This document shows positions 1 to 8,618 of a DNA stretch of 64,000 nucleotides, one piece after another. Origin of the DNA: Thiomicrospira sp. XS5 (lineage in GTDB: Bacteria; Pseudomonadota; Gammaproteobacteria; Thiomicrospirales; Thiomicrospiraceae). The stretch lies in assembly GCF_001507555.1 (NCBI RefSeq), contig NZ_LQBO01000002.1, positions 1 through 64,000 of the forward strand. The letters run 5' to 3'. Made by a program: the position numbers and the translations under genes. Below the pieces are notes generated by a model. That model did not search any database and had not been told where the DNA came from. It was given only the letters and a program-made list of their open reading frames with translations. Within the stretch, counting starts at the first letter, position 1, and every line of letters begins with the position of its first letter.

Positions 1-86
1 TTCGTCATCGCATCCGCTGCTTCAATCGCTGGCACCAAACCACGGGTTTCAATCATGCCCAGTGCAATTCCATATTCCGTACTCAT
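1..86 (-). CDS. csoS1: Carboxysome shell protein CsoS1 (BMC-H), truncated by window edge
   Basis: Only the first 28 codons lie in the window; the gene continues past position 1. The N-terminus (MSTEYGIALGMIETRG) is that of the hexameric BMC-domain proteins that tile the facets of alpha-carboxysomes. It is the third csoS1 copy in this operon. Its visible DNA, including the upstream Shine-Dalgarno, is essentially identical to the start of the copy at 355-648, which points to recent duplication or gene conversion. An inverted-repeat element lies between the two copies. Confidence 0.93.
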   Translation of the reverse strand, partial: MSTEYGIALGMIETRGLVPAIEAADAMT

Positions 87-164
87 AGCCTTTCTCCTTA
101 GAGGTAAAAAGAATTGTTCCCGCATCAAGTCCCTAAGCATTAAGTGTTTCGGGGTACTTTCTGT

Positions 165-331
165 TTAGAGAGAGCTTTGCACGAGATAGTTACACGAGTA
201 AAAATGGCTAAAATCCGTCTGATTTTTGTTGAAAAACTGGCTAATAGCTAGCTATTAGCTGCCTTTTCCGCCTCAATCAGCCAAATTTTCTCTCATTTTT
301 TCTTCGCGTCCTACTCGTGCAAAGCTCTCTT
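165..331. repeat. MITE-like inverted-repeat element inside the carboxysome operon
   Basis: The element is bounded by perfect 17-bp inverted ends, AGAGAGCTTTGCACGAG at 169-185 and its reverse complement at 314-330. Its core holds a central palindrome, CTAATAGCTAGCTATTAG, around 241-258. A diverged copy with the same core (AAAAATGGC, AATAGC/GCTATT, CGCCTC) occurs at 58388-58556, and a hairpin made only of the ends lies at 9040-9078. It carries no ORF, so it would be non-autonomous. Sitting between two csoS1 genes, its long stem could affect the stability or termination of the operon transcript. Confidence 0.75.
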
Positions 332-354
332 AGAGACTTTTAGCGAAAGACAAC

Positions 355-648
355 TTACTTACTTTCAATTGTTAAAACGGGTTCCACTTCTTTGTGTGGG
401 CGAGCAATGATGTGCGCGGCTACCAGACCGTCACCAACACGTTCACAAGCGTCTGCTCCGGCACGAACCGCAGCGTTTACTGCACCGGTTTCACCACGAA
501 CCATTACCGTGACGTAACCACCGCCAACAAACTCACGACTGACCAAACGGACTTCCGCCGCTTTCGTCATCGCATCCGCTGCTTCAATCGCTGGCACCAA
601 ACCACGGGTTTCAATCATGCCCAGTGCAATTCCATATTCCGTACTCAT
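355..648 (-). CDS. csoS1: Carboxysome shell protein CsoS1 (BMC-H), second copy
   Basis: A 97-residue single-domain BMC protein whose hexamers form the carboxysome shell facets; the central pores are thought to pass bicarbonate and RuBP. Family hallmarks are MIETRGLVPAIEAADAM near the start, the pore-side segment FVGGGYVTVMVRG and a C-terminal IARPHKEVEP stretch. It is nearly identical to the copy at 677-967, differing at a few residues near both ends. A good Shine-Dalgarno (AAGGAGAAAGG) precedes the ATG at 648. It is downstream of csoS4B in the operon. The CsoS1A/B/C paralogue letter cannot be assigned without alignment. Confidence 0.95.
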   Translation of the reverse strand: MSTEYGIALGMIETRGLVPAIEAADAMTKAAEVRLVSREFVGGGYVTVMVRGETGAVNAAVRAGADACERVGDGLVAAHIIARPHKEVEPVLTIESK

Positions 649-676
649 AGCCTTTCTCCTTTAATAAAGAACTAAA

Positions 677-967
677 TTATTTTTGATCAATTGTTAAAAC
701 GGGTTCCACTTCTTTGTGTGGGCGAGCAATGATGTGCGCGGCTACCAGACCGTCACCAACACGTTCACAAGCGTCTGCTCCGGCACGAACTGCGGCGTTA
801 ACCGCACCGGTTTCACCACGAACCATTACCGTGACGTAACCGCCGCCAACAAACTCACGACTGACCAGGCGCACTTCCGCCGCTTTCGTCATCGCATCCG
901 CTGCTTCGATCGCTGGCACCAAACCACGGGTTTCAATCATGCCTAACGCAATACCGTAATCACTCAT
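677..967 (-). CDS. csoS1: Carboxysome shell protein CsoS1 (BMC-H), first copy
   Basis: A 96-residue BMC-H shell protein beginning MSDYGIALGMIETRG. The ATG at 967 is chosen over an in-frame upstream ATG at 1021 because it follows a clear Shine-Dalgarno (AAGGAGAAAGTT) and matches the family length; the upstream one would overlap the end of csoS4B. It lies 32 bp downstream of csoS4B and 28 bp upstream of the next csoS1, so the three shell paralogues are cotranscribed as tandem near-duplicates. Confidence 0.95.
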   Translation of the reverse strand: MSDYGIALGMIETRGLVPAIEAADAMTKAAEVRLVSREFVGGGYVTVMVRGETGAVNAAVRAGADACERVGDGLVAAHIIARPHKEVEPVLTIDQK

Positions 968-999
968 AACTTTCTCCTTTGAGTTGCTCACTTTAAAAC

Positions 1000-1254
1000 T
1001 TACTTTTGTTCTGGTTGCCAATCATCAATGATGCCGCCAACCGTTAAATCCGTTAATAATCGTTTGTCTCCTGCCGCGTCTCTCGCCGCAGAATTGGCGA
1101 TGGTAAACACCCAGTCACCCAACTTTGTTCCAACGGGATCCATCGCCACAAGTACTTCGCCTGTCTGGCTGACCAACGCTTTGATCGGAAGATGACCTAA
1201 CCCTTCCAAGCGACTGGTCAGAACCAGCTCTTTTTTAACTTGTAGTATCTGCAT
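1000..1254 (-). CDS. csoS4B: Carboxysome vertex protein CsoS4B (BMC-P pentamer)
   Basis: An 84-residue CcmL/CsoS4/EutN-family protein. Pentamers of this family cap the twelve vertices of the icosahedral carboxysome. The sequence shows the pattern V-DPVG-K-GDW followed by SAARDA and a C-terminal VGGIIDDW, shared with its neighbour CsoS4A. The start at 1254 (MQILQVKKELV) is preferred over an in-frame ATG at 1287, which lies deeper within csoS4A. With this choice it overlaps the csoS4A 3' end by 20 nt, consistent with translational coupling. Confidence 0.92.
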   Translation of the reverse strand: MQILQVKKELVLTSRLEGLGHLPIKALVSQTGEVLVAMDPVGTKLGDWVFTIANSAARDAAGDKRLLTDLTVGGIIDDWQPEQK

Positions 1255-1507
1255 CCTCTGGCACTTCCCATTTATCGATAATTCCAACGATGGTTAAATC
1301 ACTTGGATATCCTTTTACACCTGTCGCATCTCGGGCTGCCGAGCTACCACAACAAATCACCCAATCTCCCGGCTTGCACCCCACCGGATCAACCGCTACT
1401 TGAGGGGTACCGCCATCTTTTTCTCGCACCACCAGCAGAGGCTTGTGCTCCATCATGGAAATGCGATTGGTCGAAACGAGTGTCTTATCGACTTTATAAA
1501 TTTTCAC
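1235..1507 (-). CDS. csoS4A: Carboxysome vertex protein CsoS4A (BMC-P pentamer)
   Basis: A 90-residue pentameric vertex protein starting MKIYKVDKTLVSTNR. It contains VDPVGCKPGDWVICC, then GSSAARDATG and IVGIIDKWE, all conserved in CsoS4/CcmL proteins. It lies 27 bp downstream of csoSCA after an AGGAG-type ribosome site. The paired csoS4A-csoS4B order after the carbonic anhydrase is the canonical arrangement of proteobacterial alpha-carboxysome operons. Confidence 0.93.
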   Translation of the reverse strand: MKIYKVDKTLVSTNRISMMEHKPLLVVREKDGGTPQVAVDPVGCKPGDWVICCGSSAARDATGVKGYPSDLTIVGIIDKWEVPEDADTTS

Positions 1508-1534
1508 CTTCTACTCCTTTCTAAGCAGTGCTTC

Positions 1535-3106
1535 TCAAGCTGAAAAATCTGCCAGGCTGGGTAGTCTTTCCGCTGGCTGACAGCCGGTAAAATCTCTTAA
1601 GGTCGGCATGGTTTGCAACAAACCGGATGCCGACAATTCCTGATAACGATTGTGCAATGCCTTTTCGATTCTCACCGCTTTGGCTTGCGCTCTATCTTTA
1701 GAGCCTGGAACGCGTCCGTCGTAATCGCAACGGATGATGATCGGAATCGGTCGCCCTTTTTTGACGTTCAGACCTTTAAAGATCTTGATACCGACATCCA
1801 CATCGTTCACACCTTCTTCCACCGTATCGAGGAAGCTGTAATAACTCAGATTGCGAAGTTGTACTTCTTCGAAGCCGTTACCGACTCCGATAAACCTTTC
1901 CGCATGACCGATATCGCTATAGCAACCGTTTTCATATCGGTTGACATAGGCCAGTTGCGAGAAGTTATTCGCAATCAACCAGGCAATCAGGGTATTCACC
2001 CCTGGCTGAGGAGTGGTAGAGCTTCGATTCAAATTGCAATCGTCGATTGCTTTCTCAATCGTTTGCTTCGCCTGGTCTGCCGACAAATCAGCGGTTTGCT
2101 GATATAGCTGGTCGGTTTCCACAAAGCGCTGCAAACACACCTTGCCTTGCTCGTTAGGGATATGGATTTTCAAACTGTCGTCGTCGGTATTCATTCCGAT
2201 CAACAAGGTTTGAACACTGGCACCACACCCGAAACGGTTTTCAATTGCCTGCCTAAAATCCTTGAGCTTTGTTAATGCAGCCTCCGCTGCTTTTTGGTCA
2301 TCACTCCCGTGTGCGGCACACCCCTGATGGGTCGGGTCGGCTTTCGAAAAGTGATATACCGCAATCTTTAAATAACGCGTCGGTTCTTCAGCCGCATTTG
2401 GCTTACCTTCTCTGAACCGCGTGTGTTCAATAAACACCCAGTTTCTGACACTTTCACTGATATCGAATAATGACCCCGCATGGGCCTTTCTTCTCACAGC
2501 GTCATAAGGCAGTCTGAGTACATAACTGACTACATGAGCAAGACGTCCATCCGCACAAGGCGCAATGCCTACTGCGTGAAACCCTGCTTCTTTAAAAATG
2601 CGTTCGGCTTCTTGTTTTCGCTGGCCCATTAATGGGTCATTGATATAGAAGTCTTCCGACATTCGAATAAATTGTGCAAAGAGGGTTTTGGCGTACAGTT
2701 TCTGAAACGCGTTCTGAGATTGAAAATTCAATTCAGATTGCCAATCGTCTTCTGTCAGCTTTACACCCAACTTTGCAAACAACGTTTGGTTCGCCCAAGC
2801 CACAAAGCCTGGTTTGCCCTGCTGCGTCAAAATGTCTTTCAAAACGGCTTCGATATCATCAAAACGTGCCTTGATATCCATTTCATAACGACGCAACAAT
2901 TCATTTTGAGCCTCGTTAACCAAAACATGAGTGCCGGTCATTGCCAGAGTTGTATCAACTCTGTCTTGTCTTCCGATTTCATCCATCGTATCCGCTGCAA
3001 CCGTTGAACCATGAGCAGTCGGCTTCTGTTGTTGCCACAAAGGATTCGATGGAATCGGCTTCCAAAACAATGACTTTTGACGATAGTTCTTTTTTGTAGA
3101 ATTCAT
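1535..3106 (-). CDS. csoSCA: Carboxysomal carbonic anhydrase CsoSCA (CsoS3)
   Basis: A 523-residue epsilon/beta-type carbonic anhydrase that converts imported bicarbonate to CO2 inside the carboxysome. Probable zinc ligands are Cys184 in APCADGRLAH, His252 in AVYHFSK and Cys263 in HQGCAAHGSDD; their spacing resembles that of the characterised Halothiobacillus enzyme as I remember it. The Asp186/Arg188 pair matches the catalytic dyad of beta-type enzymes. The first ~50 residues are Gln/Pro-rich and probably disordered, the region used in relatives to dock on RuBisCO. The C-terminal domain is the catalytically dead duplicate typical of the family. It sits between csoS2 and csoS4A. Confidence 0.93.
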   Translation of the reverse strand: MNSTKKNYRQKSLFWKPIPSNPLWQQQKPTAHGSTVAADTMDEIGRQDRVDTTLAMTGTHVLVNEAQNELLRRYEMDIKARFDDIEAVLKDILTQQGKPGFVAWANQTLFAKLGVKLTEDDWQSELNFQSQNAFQKLYAKTLFAQFIRMSEDFYINDPLMGQRKQEAERIFKEAGFHAVGIAPCADGRLAHVVSYVLRLPYDAVRRKAHAGSLFDISESVRNWVFIEHTRFREGKPNAAEEPTRYLKIAVYHFSKADPTHQGCAAHGSDDQKAAEAALTKLKDFRQAIENRFGCGASVQTLLIGMNTDDDSLKIHIPNEQGKVCLQRFVETDQLYQQTADLSADQAKQTIEKAIDDCNLNRSSTTPQPGVNTLIAWLIANNFSQLAYVNRYENGCYSDIGHAERFIGVGNGFEEVQLRNLSYYSFLDTVEEGVNDVDVGIKIFKGLNVKKGRPIPIIIRCDYDGRVPGSKDRAQAKAVRIEKALHNRYQELSASGLLQTMPTLRDFTGCQPAERLPSLADFSA

Positions 3107-3135
3107 CTAACACTCACACTTTCGTTACACAATCA

Positions 3136-5127
3136 TTAAGCTCTAGCACCGCCCGACAAAGTCACTTTCGCGCCCGTGTCGGTATTACCGGATGACCCCG
3201 TAATCGGACTCATGGGTACTTCGGCATTGGCCCCTGGCGTAAACTGCGCAGCCGCCATAGGAGACTGTTTAGCCGTGCCACGAACCGAGGCATTACGCTG
3301 TGCCGCCCAAGGTCCATCTGTACCGGTTACTTTGGAACCTCTGTCCCATCCGTCACCGGTAATTCTCGACCCTTGTTCCGGCGCAGGTTCTGCCATCGCC
3401 ACTGGAGCGGCTTGCGCTTGCCCCACCATCATCGGAAAATCCGATTCGCCCGGTGCCGCGGCATTGTTAGAGTCACATACCATGGCTGTTTGATCGTTGC
3501 CTTGATAATGTGTCCCTGAAACCAATTCACAAGCACCTTTTTGTGCACCTGTCAGTCCCTGAGGCCCCGGCTGAACACCTGAAATGGACGGGTTAGCACC
3601 TTGACGCTGCCGAACCTTTATTTCAGTTTGCTGATCAACCGAGCACAATTGTGCTTGCTCAGCGCCCGTATAAGGTGTGCCGGTTACCGCTTGGCAATCA
3701 CCGGTTTCCGCCCCCGTCATACCGAAGTAAGCACCACTGCGTTCACCCGTGACCTTTTGGCCACCACTGGTGCCAGACGCGGTTACCTTCGTAGCCGTAT
3801 CGGTGGCTGGCGTTTGGCAGAAAGCCTCCGTTTCTTCCACACTCTGATAGCCTGTACCCGTAACAGATTTACAGTTTCCCGCTTCACCTCCGGTGACGGC
3901 TTCCAAGCGTCCCACCTGGGTACCGGTCGTCGTATTACCTTTGGCCGTTTGGGAAGGCATTACCTTTTGCGGCGCTTTCGCGGGCTCTTTTGGCTTGATC
4001 GTTGTCGATTGAGACTGTCGATTGTCGCCACCCGTGATTTTGTTACCGCGGCTCTGCGTTGGCTGAGACATCACCGAAAACCCGGTTGCACTCGCTTTTG
4101 CAGGCACAGCACCACAGTACATTTGACTCTGGTCAGCCGGTAAATACTCAGTGCCTGTAATGGATGAGCAAGTCCCAGTTTCGTTACCGGTCATCTTCTC
4201 AGCACGCCCGACTTCCGTTCCGCTCACACTTTGACCACGAGTGGTTTGTGTTTGCGTGACTTTTGCCGGCTTTGCCTCGGGTTGAGAACCACAGCTTGTA
4301 TGGAACTCTTCCGAACCCAAATACTCCGTGCCACTCACCAACTGACATGCACCGGTTTCGGCACCGGTCATTTTCTTTTCACCTTGACCGACTTGCGTAC
4401 CGGAAACGGATTGACCACTTAGGGTTTGTGACTCACCCACTTTTTGTGGTAACGATTCGCTATTTCTCGGTTGCCGCATGGGTCGTGAACCGCCAGTTGA
4501 ACAGGTTTTGCCTTTAGCGCACTTTTCTGCACGAACTTGCTTTGCAATTTCGCGTGTCGATGCGTCCGGGTTCGCCAACTTGGCTTTCGCACCAGATTGA
4601 CTTGTCCCTTTCGATTTAAAGGCCTCCTGTCCAGCTTTGCCTTTAGCTTGTGCCTGACGGTATGCCTTGGATTGAAGGCGTCCGCTCGGTTGCACGGCCA
4701 CTTCAGGTTTTACCGCTTTACGGCGTTCTGAGCGTGCTGCAGGCTTCGATGTCTTAGACTGACGAGGTTCCACAATCGGCTCTTCCGGTTTTTGCTTGGC
4801 TTTCGCCTTCTGACCAGGTCGAGACGTTGACTTAGCCGCATCTGCCGCACTTTTCCCGTTCTTCTGTTGCTGTCTCTTCTGTTTCGCCGCTTCACGACCT
4901 GCTGCAGACGCCGGAGTTGGCGCCGCGGCAGAAACTGGACGACGAGAGCGAGACGGCTTAGAAGCAACCGGAGTAGGTGCAGGCGTCGCCGTTGTCGCAA
5001 TAGGCTCGGGAGAGGATGGACGTTGACGAGTCGCTGTCGAAGCCGACGCCTGTCCTCCCTTTCCGTTCACCTGTGCTTTTCGGCGAGCAATCGCTGCGGC
5101 TCGACCGCTTTGAGCATTGTTACTCAT
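3136..5127 (-). CDS. csoS2: Carboxysome scaffold protein CsoS2
   Basis: A 663-residue intrinsically disordered protein that bridges RuBisCO and the shell during assembly. The N-terminal part is Arg/Lys-rich with repeated helices such as AAAIARRKAQ, REAAKQKRQQ and SKAYRQAQAKGK, the RuBisCO-binding repeats. The middle has about six repeats with VTGT..G followed by C..VTGT.Y and a second Cys. The C-terminus carries ITGDGWDRGSKVTGTDGPW and an acidic/Gly tail for shell anchoring. The start at 5127 (MSNNAQSGRAA) has an AAGGAGG ribosome site; a longer reading from 5232 would run back into cbbS. I could not confirm a frameshift site like the one that yields two CsoS2 forms in some relatives. Confidence 0.94.
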   Translation of the reverse strand: MSNNAQSGRAAAIARRKAQVNGKGGQASASTATRQRPSSPEPIATTATPAPTPVASKPSRSRRPVSAAAPTPASAAGREAAKQKRQQQKNGKSAADAAKSTSRPGQKAKAKQKPEEPIVEPRQSKTSKPAARSERRKAVKPEVAVQPSGRLQSKAYRQAQAKGKAGQEAFKSKGTSQSGAKAKLANPDASTREIAKQVRAEKCAKGKTCSTGGSRPMRQPRNSESLPQKVGESQTLSGQSVSGTQVGQGEKKMTGAETGACQLVSGTEYLGSEEFHTSCGSQPEAKPAKVTQTQTTRGQSVSGTEVGRAEKMTGNETGTCSSITGTEYLPADQSQMYCGAVPAKASATGFSVMSQPTQSRGNKITGGDNRQSQSTTIKPKEPAKAPQKVMPSQTAKGNTTTGTQVGRLEAVTGGEAGNCKSVTGTGYQSVEETEAFCQTPATDTATKVTASGTSGGQKVTGERSGAYFGMTGAETGDCQAVTGTPYTGAEQAQLCSVDQQTEIKVRQRQGANPSISGVQPGPQGLTGAQKGACELVSGTHYQGNDQTAMVCDSNNAAAPGESDFPMMVGQAQAAPVAMAEPAPEQGSRITGDGWDRGSKVTGTDGPWAAQRNASVRGTAKQSPMAAAQFTPGANAEVPMSPITGSSGNTDTGAKVTLSGGARA

Positions 5128-5186
5128 GCTAAAGCCTCCTTTTCGTCTTGATGACTCGTTTAATCTCGTTATTCGTTCCGTGCGAA

Positions 5187-5528
5187 TTACATTCCGCGAG
5201 GACGGTAAACTACAAAGTTGTGCCCTTGGCACTGAGTGTAGTTGTCATATCCGATCAAACGAATCAAGTGGTTTGGGTAAGCGGCGCGACAAGCGTCCAA
5301 CTCAACCAGCACTTCATTTGGATCACGTGTACCAAACAATGGTAGCTTCCACATTCCCCAGTAATGCGCTGAGGCATTGGCCGGATCTTCATGCTCTAGA
5401 GCTGGTGTCCAACCCTGGTTGATGATGTAAACAATCTGATCGTAAACTTCATCCGCATTGAATTCCGGTAAAAACGAGAAGGTTTCCAACGTGTACTGAG
5501 TACGGTAATCATCTGTTTGCATTGACAT
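5187..5528 (-). CDS. cbbS: RuBisCO small subunit, form IA
   Basis: A 113-residue RuBisCO small subunit. The segment [18 protein letters not shown], the [13 protein letters not shown] core and the C-terminal [19 protein letters not shown] are diagnostic. The ATG at 5528 follows AAGGAGATAAAA at ideal spacing; a second ATG two codons on (5522) is possible. It is 45 bp downstream of cbbL and 59 bp upstream of csoS2. The subunit forms the L8S8 enzyme that is packed into carboxysomes. Confidence 0.97.
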   Translation of the reverse strand: MSMQTDDYRTQYTLETFSFLPEFNADEVYDQIVYIINQGWTPALEHEDPANASAHYWGMWKLPLFGTRDPNEVLVELDACRAAYPNHLIRLIGYDNYTQCQGHNFVVYRPRGM

Positions 5529-5573
5529 TTTTATCTCCTTGTATTGTTAGGATTCGTTCAAATAAGATGCGGC

Positions 5574-6989
5574 TTAGCCCACATCCAATTTGTCAACGGT
5601 ATCGAACTCGAACTTGATTTCTTTCCAAGTCTCCAGAGCGACTGCCAATTCTTTACTCGTACGAGCCGCGTCTCTCAAGATGTCTCCACCTTCTCTTTCC
5701 AGGTCACGCCCTTCGTTACGTGCTTTAACACAAGCTTCCAATGCCACACGGTTAGCGGCCGCACCGGCTGCGTTACCGCCTGGGTGACCTTGCGTACCAC
5801 CACCGAACTGAAGAACGGAATCGTCACCGAAGATATTGACCAATGCCGGCATATGCCATACGTGGATACCACCGGACGCCACGGCCATAACACCTGGCAT
5901 GGAACCCCAATCCTGATCAAAGAACACACCACGTGAACGATCTTCCGGAACAAAGGCTTCACGAAGCTGATCAACGAAACCAAGCGTCGAAGCACGGTCA
6001 CCTTCCAACTTACCAACAACCGTACCGGTATGTAGGTGGTCACCACCGGATAAACGTAGACACTTAGCCAATACACGGAAGTGGATACCGTGGTTCGGGT
6101 TACGGTCGATTACAGCGTGCATCGCACGGTGAATGTGCAACAACATGCCATTCTCACGACACCAGTTCGCCAACGTCGTGTTCGCCGTGAAACCTGCGGT
6201 CAAGAAGTCGTGCATGATGATTGGCTGCCCCAGTTCTTTAGCGAACTCAGCACGCTTCATCATTTCTTCAACGGTACCGGCGGTAACGTTCAAGTAGTGA
6301 CCTTTACGCTCACCGGTTTCCGCAGTCGCTTTATCAACCGCTTCTGCGACGAATTCAAAACGATCTCTCCAACGCTGGAAGGGTTGTGAGTTGATGTTTT
6401 CGTCATCCTTGGTCAAATCCAGACCGCCGCGCAAACACTCATATACGGCACGTCCGTAGTTTTTAGCCGAAAGCCCCAGTTTTGGCTTGATGGTACAACC
6501 CAACATAGGACGACCGTATTTGTTCAACTTGTCACGCTCAACTTGAATCCCGGATGGTGGCCCACCACACGTTTTGATGAATGCCATTGGGAAGCGCAAG
6601 TCTTCCAAACGAAGTGAACGTACGGCTTTAAACCCGAATACGTTACCGACCAATGAAGTCAATACGTTTACAACAGATCCTTCTTCGAAAAGATCCAATG
6701 GGTAAGCAATAAATGCGTAAAATGCATTTTTATCACCTGGAACATCTTCAATTCGGTATGCGCGACCTTTGTAGAACTCCATGTCCGTCAACAAATCCGT
6801 CCATACAGTCGTCCAGGTACCCGTTGATGATTCTGCCGCTACAGCCGCTGCTGCTTCTTCACGCGGTACACCATCTTGAGGAACAACCTTAAAACAAGCC
6901 AATAGATCTGTATCCAGAGGCGTATAATCTGGTGTCCAATAAGTCAGCTGGTAATCCTGTACACCAGCGTCAAACGTTTTACTCGCCAT
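5574..6989 (-). CDS. cbbL: RuBisCO large subunit, form IA
   Basis: A 471-residue large subunit catalysing CO2 fixation onto ribulose-1,5-bisphosphate. Visible active-site segments are [14 protein letters not shown] (catalytic Lys), [13 protein letters not shown] (carbamylated Lys and the Asp/Glu magnesium ligands), [12 protein letters not shown], the loop-6 element [10 protein letters not shown] and the phosphate-binding [10 protein letters not shown] near the C-terminus. It is the first gene of the carboxysome operon, and the region 5' of it carries an FNR-type palindrome. No cbbR is visible within the window. Confidence 0.98.
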   Translation of the reverse strand: MASKTFDAGVQDYQLTYWTPDYTPLDTDLLACFKVVPQDGVPREEAAAAVAAESSTGTWTTVWTDLLTDMEFYKGRAYRIEDVPGDKNAFYAFIAYPLDLFEEGSVVNVLTSLVGNVFGFKAVRSLRLEDLRFPMAFIKTCGGPPSGIQVERDKLNKYGRPMLGCTIKPKLGLSAKNYGRAVYECLRGGLDLTKDDENINSQPFQRWRDRFEFVAEAVDKATAETGERKGHYLNVTAGTVEEMMKRAEFAKELGQPIIMHDFLTAGFTANTTLANWCRENGMLLHIHRAMHAVIDRNPNHGIHFRVLAKCLRLSGGDHLHTGTVVGKLEGDRASTLGFVDQLREAFVPEDRSRGVFFDQDWGSMPGVMAVASGGIHVWHMPALVNIFGDDSVLQFGGGTQGHPGGNAAGAAANRVALEACVKARNEGRDLEREGGDILRDAARTSKELAVALETWKEIKFEFDTVDKLDVG

Positions 6990-7131
6990 AAATGCTCTCC
7001 TTGTTTTTGGAGTTGAAATAAATTCAAGTGCAATATTAGTGCGCCAACCTATAGGTGACTAATTGAAAGGCATGATGATTAGAATTGATGATAATCAATG
7101 CTTTGAATTTTTTTCTTTATTTTTCAACTAC
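6990..7131 (-). promoter_or_regulatory. cbbL upstream region with an FNR-type palindrome
   Basis: This holds the cbbL ribosome site (AAGGAGAGC) and upstream control sequences. Positions 7085-7098 read TTGAT-GATA-ATCAA, an exact match to the FNR/ANR-family consensus TTGAT-N4-ATCAA, 96 bp before the ATG. Nearer the gene, on the minus strand, is TTAGT followed after 17 nt by ACTAA, a dyad of the kind LysR-type regulators such as CbbR bind. Which regulator acts is inference. Confidence 0.5.
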
Positions 7132-7376
7132 TTAAAAACCATTGATTTTTCTTAAAATTCGAAAGAAAAGTGCTATTTTTTTAATTGAAGGGTTTGACGG
7201 CGATATAAAACTCATCCTGAGCAGGGTGAATCCCCATCCAAAAAACGACCAGGCCTGGTCAAAAATGAACCTACCGAAAAGCGGTTCATCCCGATAAGAA
7301 AGTTGGGGAAAAAATGCGGTCAAGCACCATTCCAAAATGGCTGGTATACAGTCATATACGGAAGCTGCAAATAAAA
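7132..7376. other. Non-coding stretch upstream of the carboxysome operon
   Basis: I see no convincing gene here. An 85-codon minus-strand reading frame exists but has no ribosome site, runs through the terminator at 7377-7403 and encodes a low-complexity Phe-rich peptide. The one notable element is a copy of GACCAGGCCTGGTC at 7247-7260, flanked by an A-run and AAAAAT. The low GC near 7100-7190 is typical of promoter DNA. Confidence 0.5.
7247..7260. repeat. CCAGGCCTGG palindrome, intergenic copy
   Basis: This is a 14-bp perfect palindrome, GACCAGGCCTGGTC, preceded by AAAAAAC and followed by AAAAATG. It is one of at least 13 exact CCAGGCCTGG copies in the window. Intergenic copies tend to be flanked by A- or T-runs and may act as weak terminators. 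Confidence 0.7.
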
Positions 7377-7403
7377 AAGGCTCCGCCATGGAGGCGGAGC
7401 CTT
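7377..7403 (-). terminator. Rho-independent terminator of the metallo-hydrolase gene
   Basis: A perfect 11-bp stem, AAGGCTCCGCC / GGCGGAGCCTT, with a 5-nt loop, followed on the minus strand by a T-run (complement of the A-run at 7373-7378). It lies 64 bp beyond the stop of the minus-strand gene at 7467-8564 and separates it from the carboxysome operon. Confidence 0.85.
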
Positions 7404-7466
7404 GGAAGGTTAAGCGAAGTTCACCCAGAACCCGGCTGCGGGCACGGATGAACCAACCGTTTGGCG

Positions 7467-8564
7467 TTACTCGAAGTTTTCACCTAAATCGCCACCGGTC
7501 ATCTCACGGTAAATATGACTGGCGTTGTTTCGATGGGTCTGCTCGTAGACCGGGCGATCTTGGTACATCGACTGGTCGATCTCCAGAGCATCCTCTTCCG
7601 CACCGTCCCGATCGATGATTTTCTGCACTTCGGTTTGCATATAGGTCAAATAATCATACGTATCGCGTTTGATGGTCGCCATATCGGTCGGCGCACCGTG
7701 CCCCGGAATCACTTTGACATCGTTTGGCATCGCAGCCATCATCCGATCGAACGAGTCCACCCAGTGCAAGGTATTGGTGTAGGAGAACAACGCCAGCATC
7801 CGGCTGTTGTAAGCTAAATCCCCCGTGAGCAGGAGTTTTCGGCTCGGCACATACACCAATGTCGACCCCGGCGTATGCCCCGGCCCGAAGTTCAGCACCT
7901 CGACGGTTTCTCCGCCGCCAACATCCACGGTCAATTTATCGTCAAAGGTGGTGAATTGATCCGACACATCACGCGCCGAATGGGTGATTTCCCTTCCCAC
8001 ACGAGTGGACCAATGTTCTTTGATGTGGGCAAACCCTTTATGGAAGTCGTCATTGGCGCGTTTGTGCGAATACAGGTTTTTCACGCCCACATCCACCCAA
8101 TAACTCGCTCCGAGGTAAGCATGCCCCTGGCTATTTTCCACGGCCACCCATTTCACCGGCTTATCGGTATAGGAGCGGATCATCTTATGAAACGCCGCGG
8201 CCACCGCCGGATTGGGTCCGGCATTGAAGACAAAAACGCCGTCTTCAAAAATCATAAACGTCAGATTATTGTTCAACCCGTAGTTGGACGGATTATGCCA
8301 AATCAGACTGCCGACCACGGTATAAACCCCGTCCATGACGTTCACCGGCTTCGGTAGATGCACCGTCGGACCAATGTAACCGGCCTTGCGCTCGGTTTTG
8401 ACGACTTCTTGCGCATAACCGCTATAAGTGGCATCTCCGCCCATTTCCTTAGCATAGGTTTCAAACCCCATCACATACGGGTCTCCGGTTTTATCCCCTG
8501 CGGCCAGGGCCGCACAGGACATAAAACCAGACGACAAAATCAACGTTGATAATAAGTGTCGCAT
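7467..8564 (-). CDS. Exported metallo-beta-lactamase-fold protein with altered zinc motif
   Basis: A 365-residue protein with an N-terminal signal peptide (MRHLLSTLILSSGFMSCAALA). The MBL fold is shown by GPGHTPGSTLVYV, LLLTGDLAYN and VIPGHGAPTDM. The usual HxHxDH motif is replaced by NSQGHAYLGASYW: only one His (His148) remains and the metal-2 Asp/His are missing, so activity may be mononuclear, altered or lost. It is the last gene of a TetR - membrane protein - MBL operon and has its own terminator. The substrate is unknown; periplasmic sulfur or quinoprotein-related roles would be guesses. Confidence 0.75.
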   Translation of the reverse strand: MRHLLSTLILSSGFMSCAALAAGDKTGDPYVMGFETYAKEMGGDATYSGYAQEVVKTERKAGYIGPTVHLPKPVNVMDGVYTVVGSLIWHNPSNYGLNNNLTFMIFEDGVFVFNAGPNPAVAAAFHKMIRSYTDKPVKWVAVENSQGHAYLGASYWVDVGVKNLYSHKRANDDFHKGFAHIKEHWSTRVGREITHSARDVSDQFTTFDDKLTVDVGGGETVEVLNFGPGHTPGSTLVYVPSRKLLLTGDLAYNSRMLALFSYTNTLHWVDSFDRMMAAMPNDVKVIPGHGAPTDMATIKRDTYDYLTYMQTEVQKIIDRDGAEEDALEIDQSMYQDRPVYEQTHRNNASHIYREMTGGDLGENFE

Positions 8565-8618
8565 AACTTTTTCCTTTCAAATACGTTCAATCAATTCACT
8601 CTTTAAAATCCGTTTTAT

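Noticed and set aside
165-331. CRISPR or phage attachment site
   Set aside because: There is a single inverted-repeat unit, with no spaced direct repeats, cas genes or integrase nearby. No CRISPR array was found anywhere in the window.
7132-7389. 85-codon minus-strand frame upstream of cbbL
   Set aside because: It runs across a strong terminator, has no ribosome site and shows no family motif.
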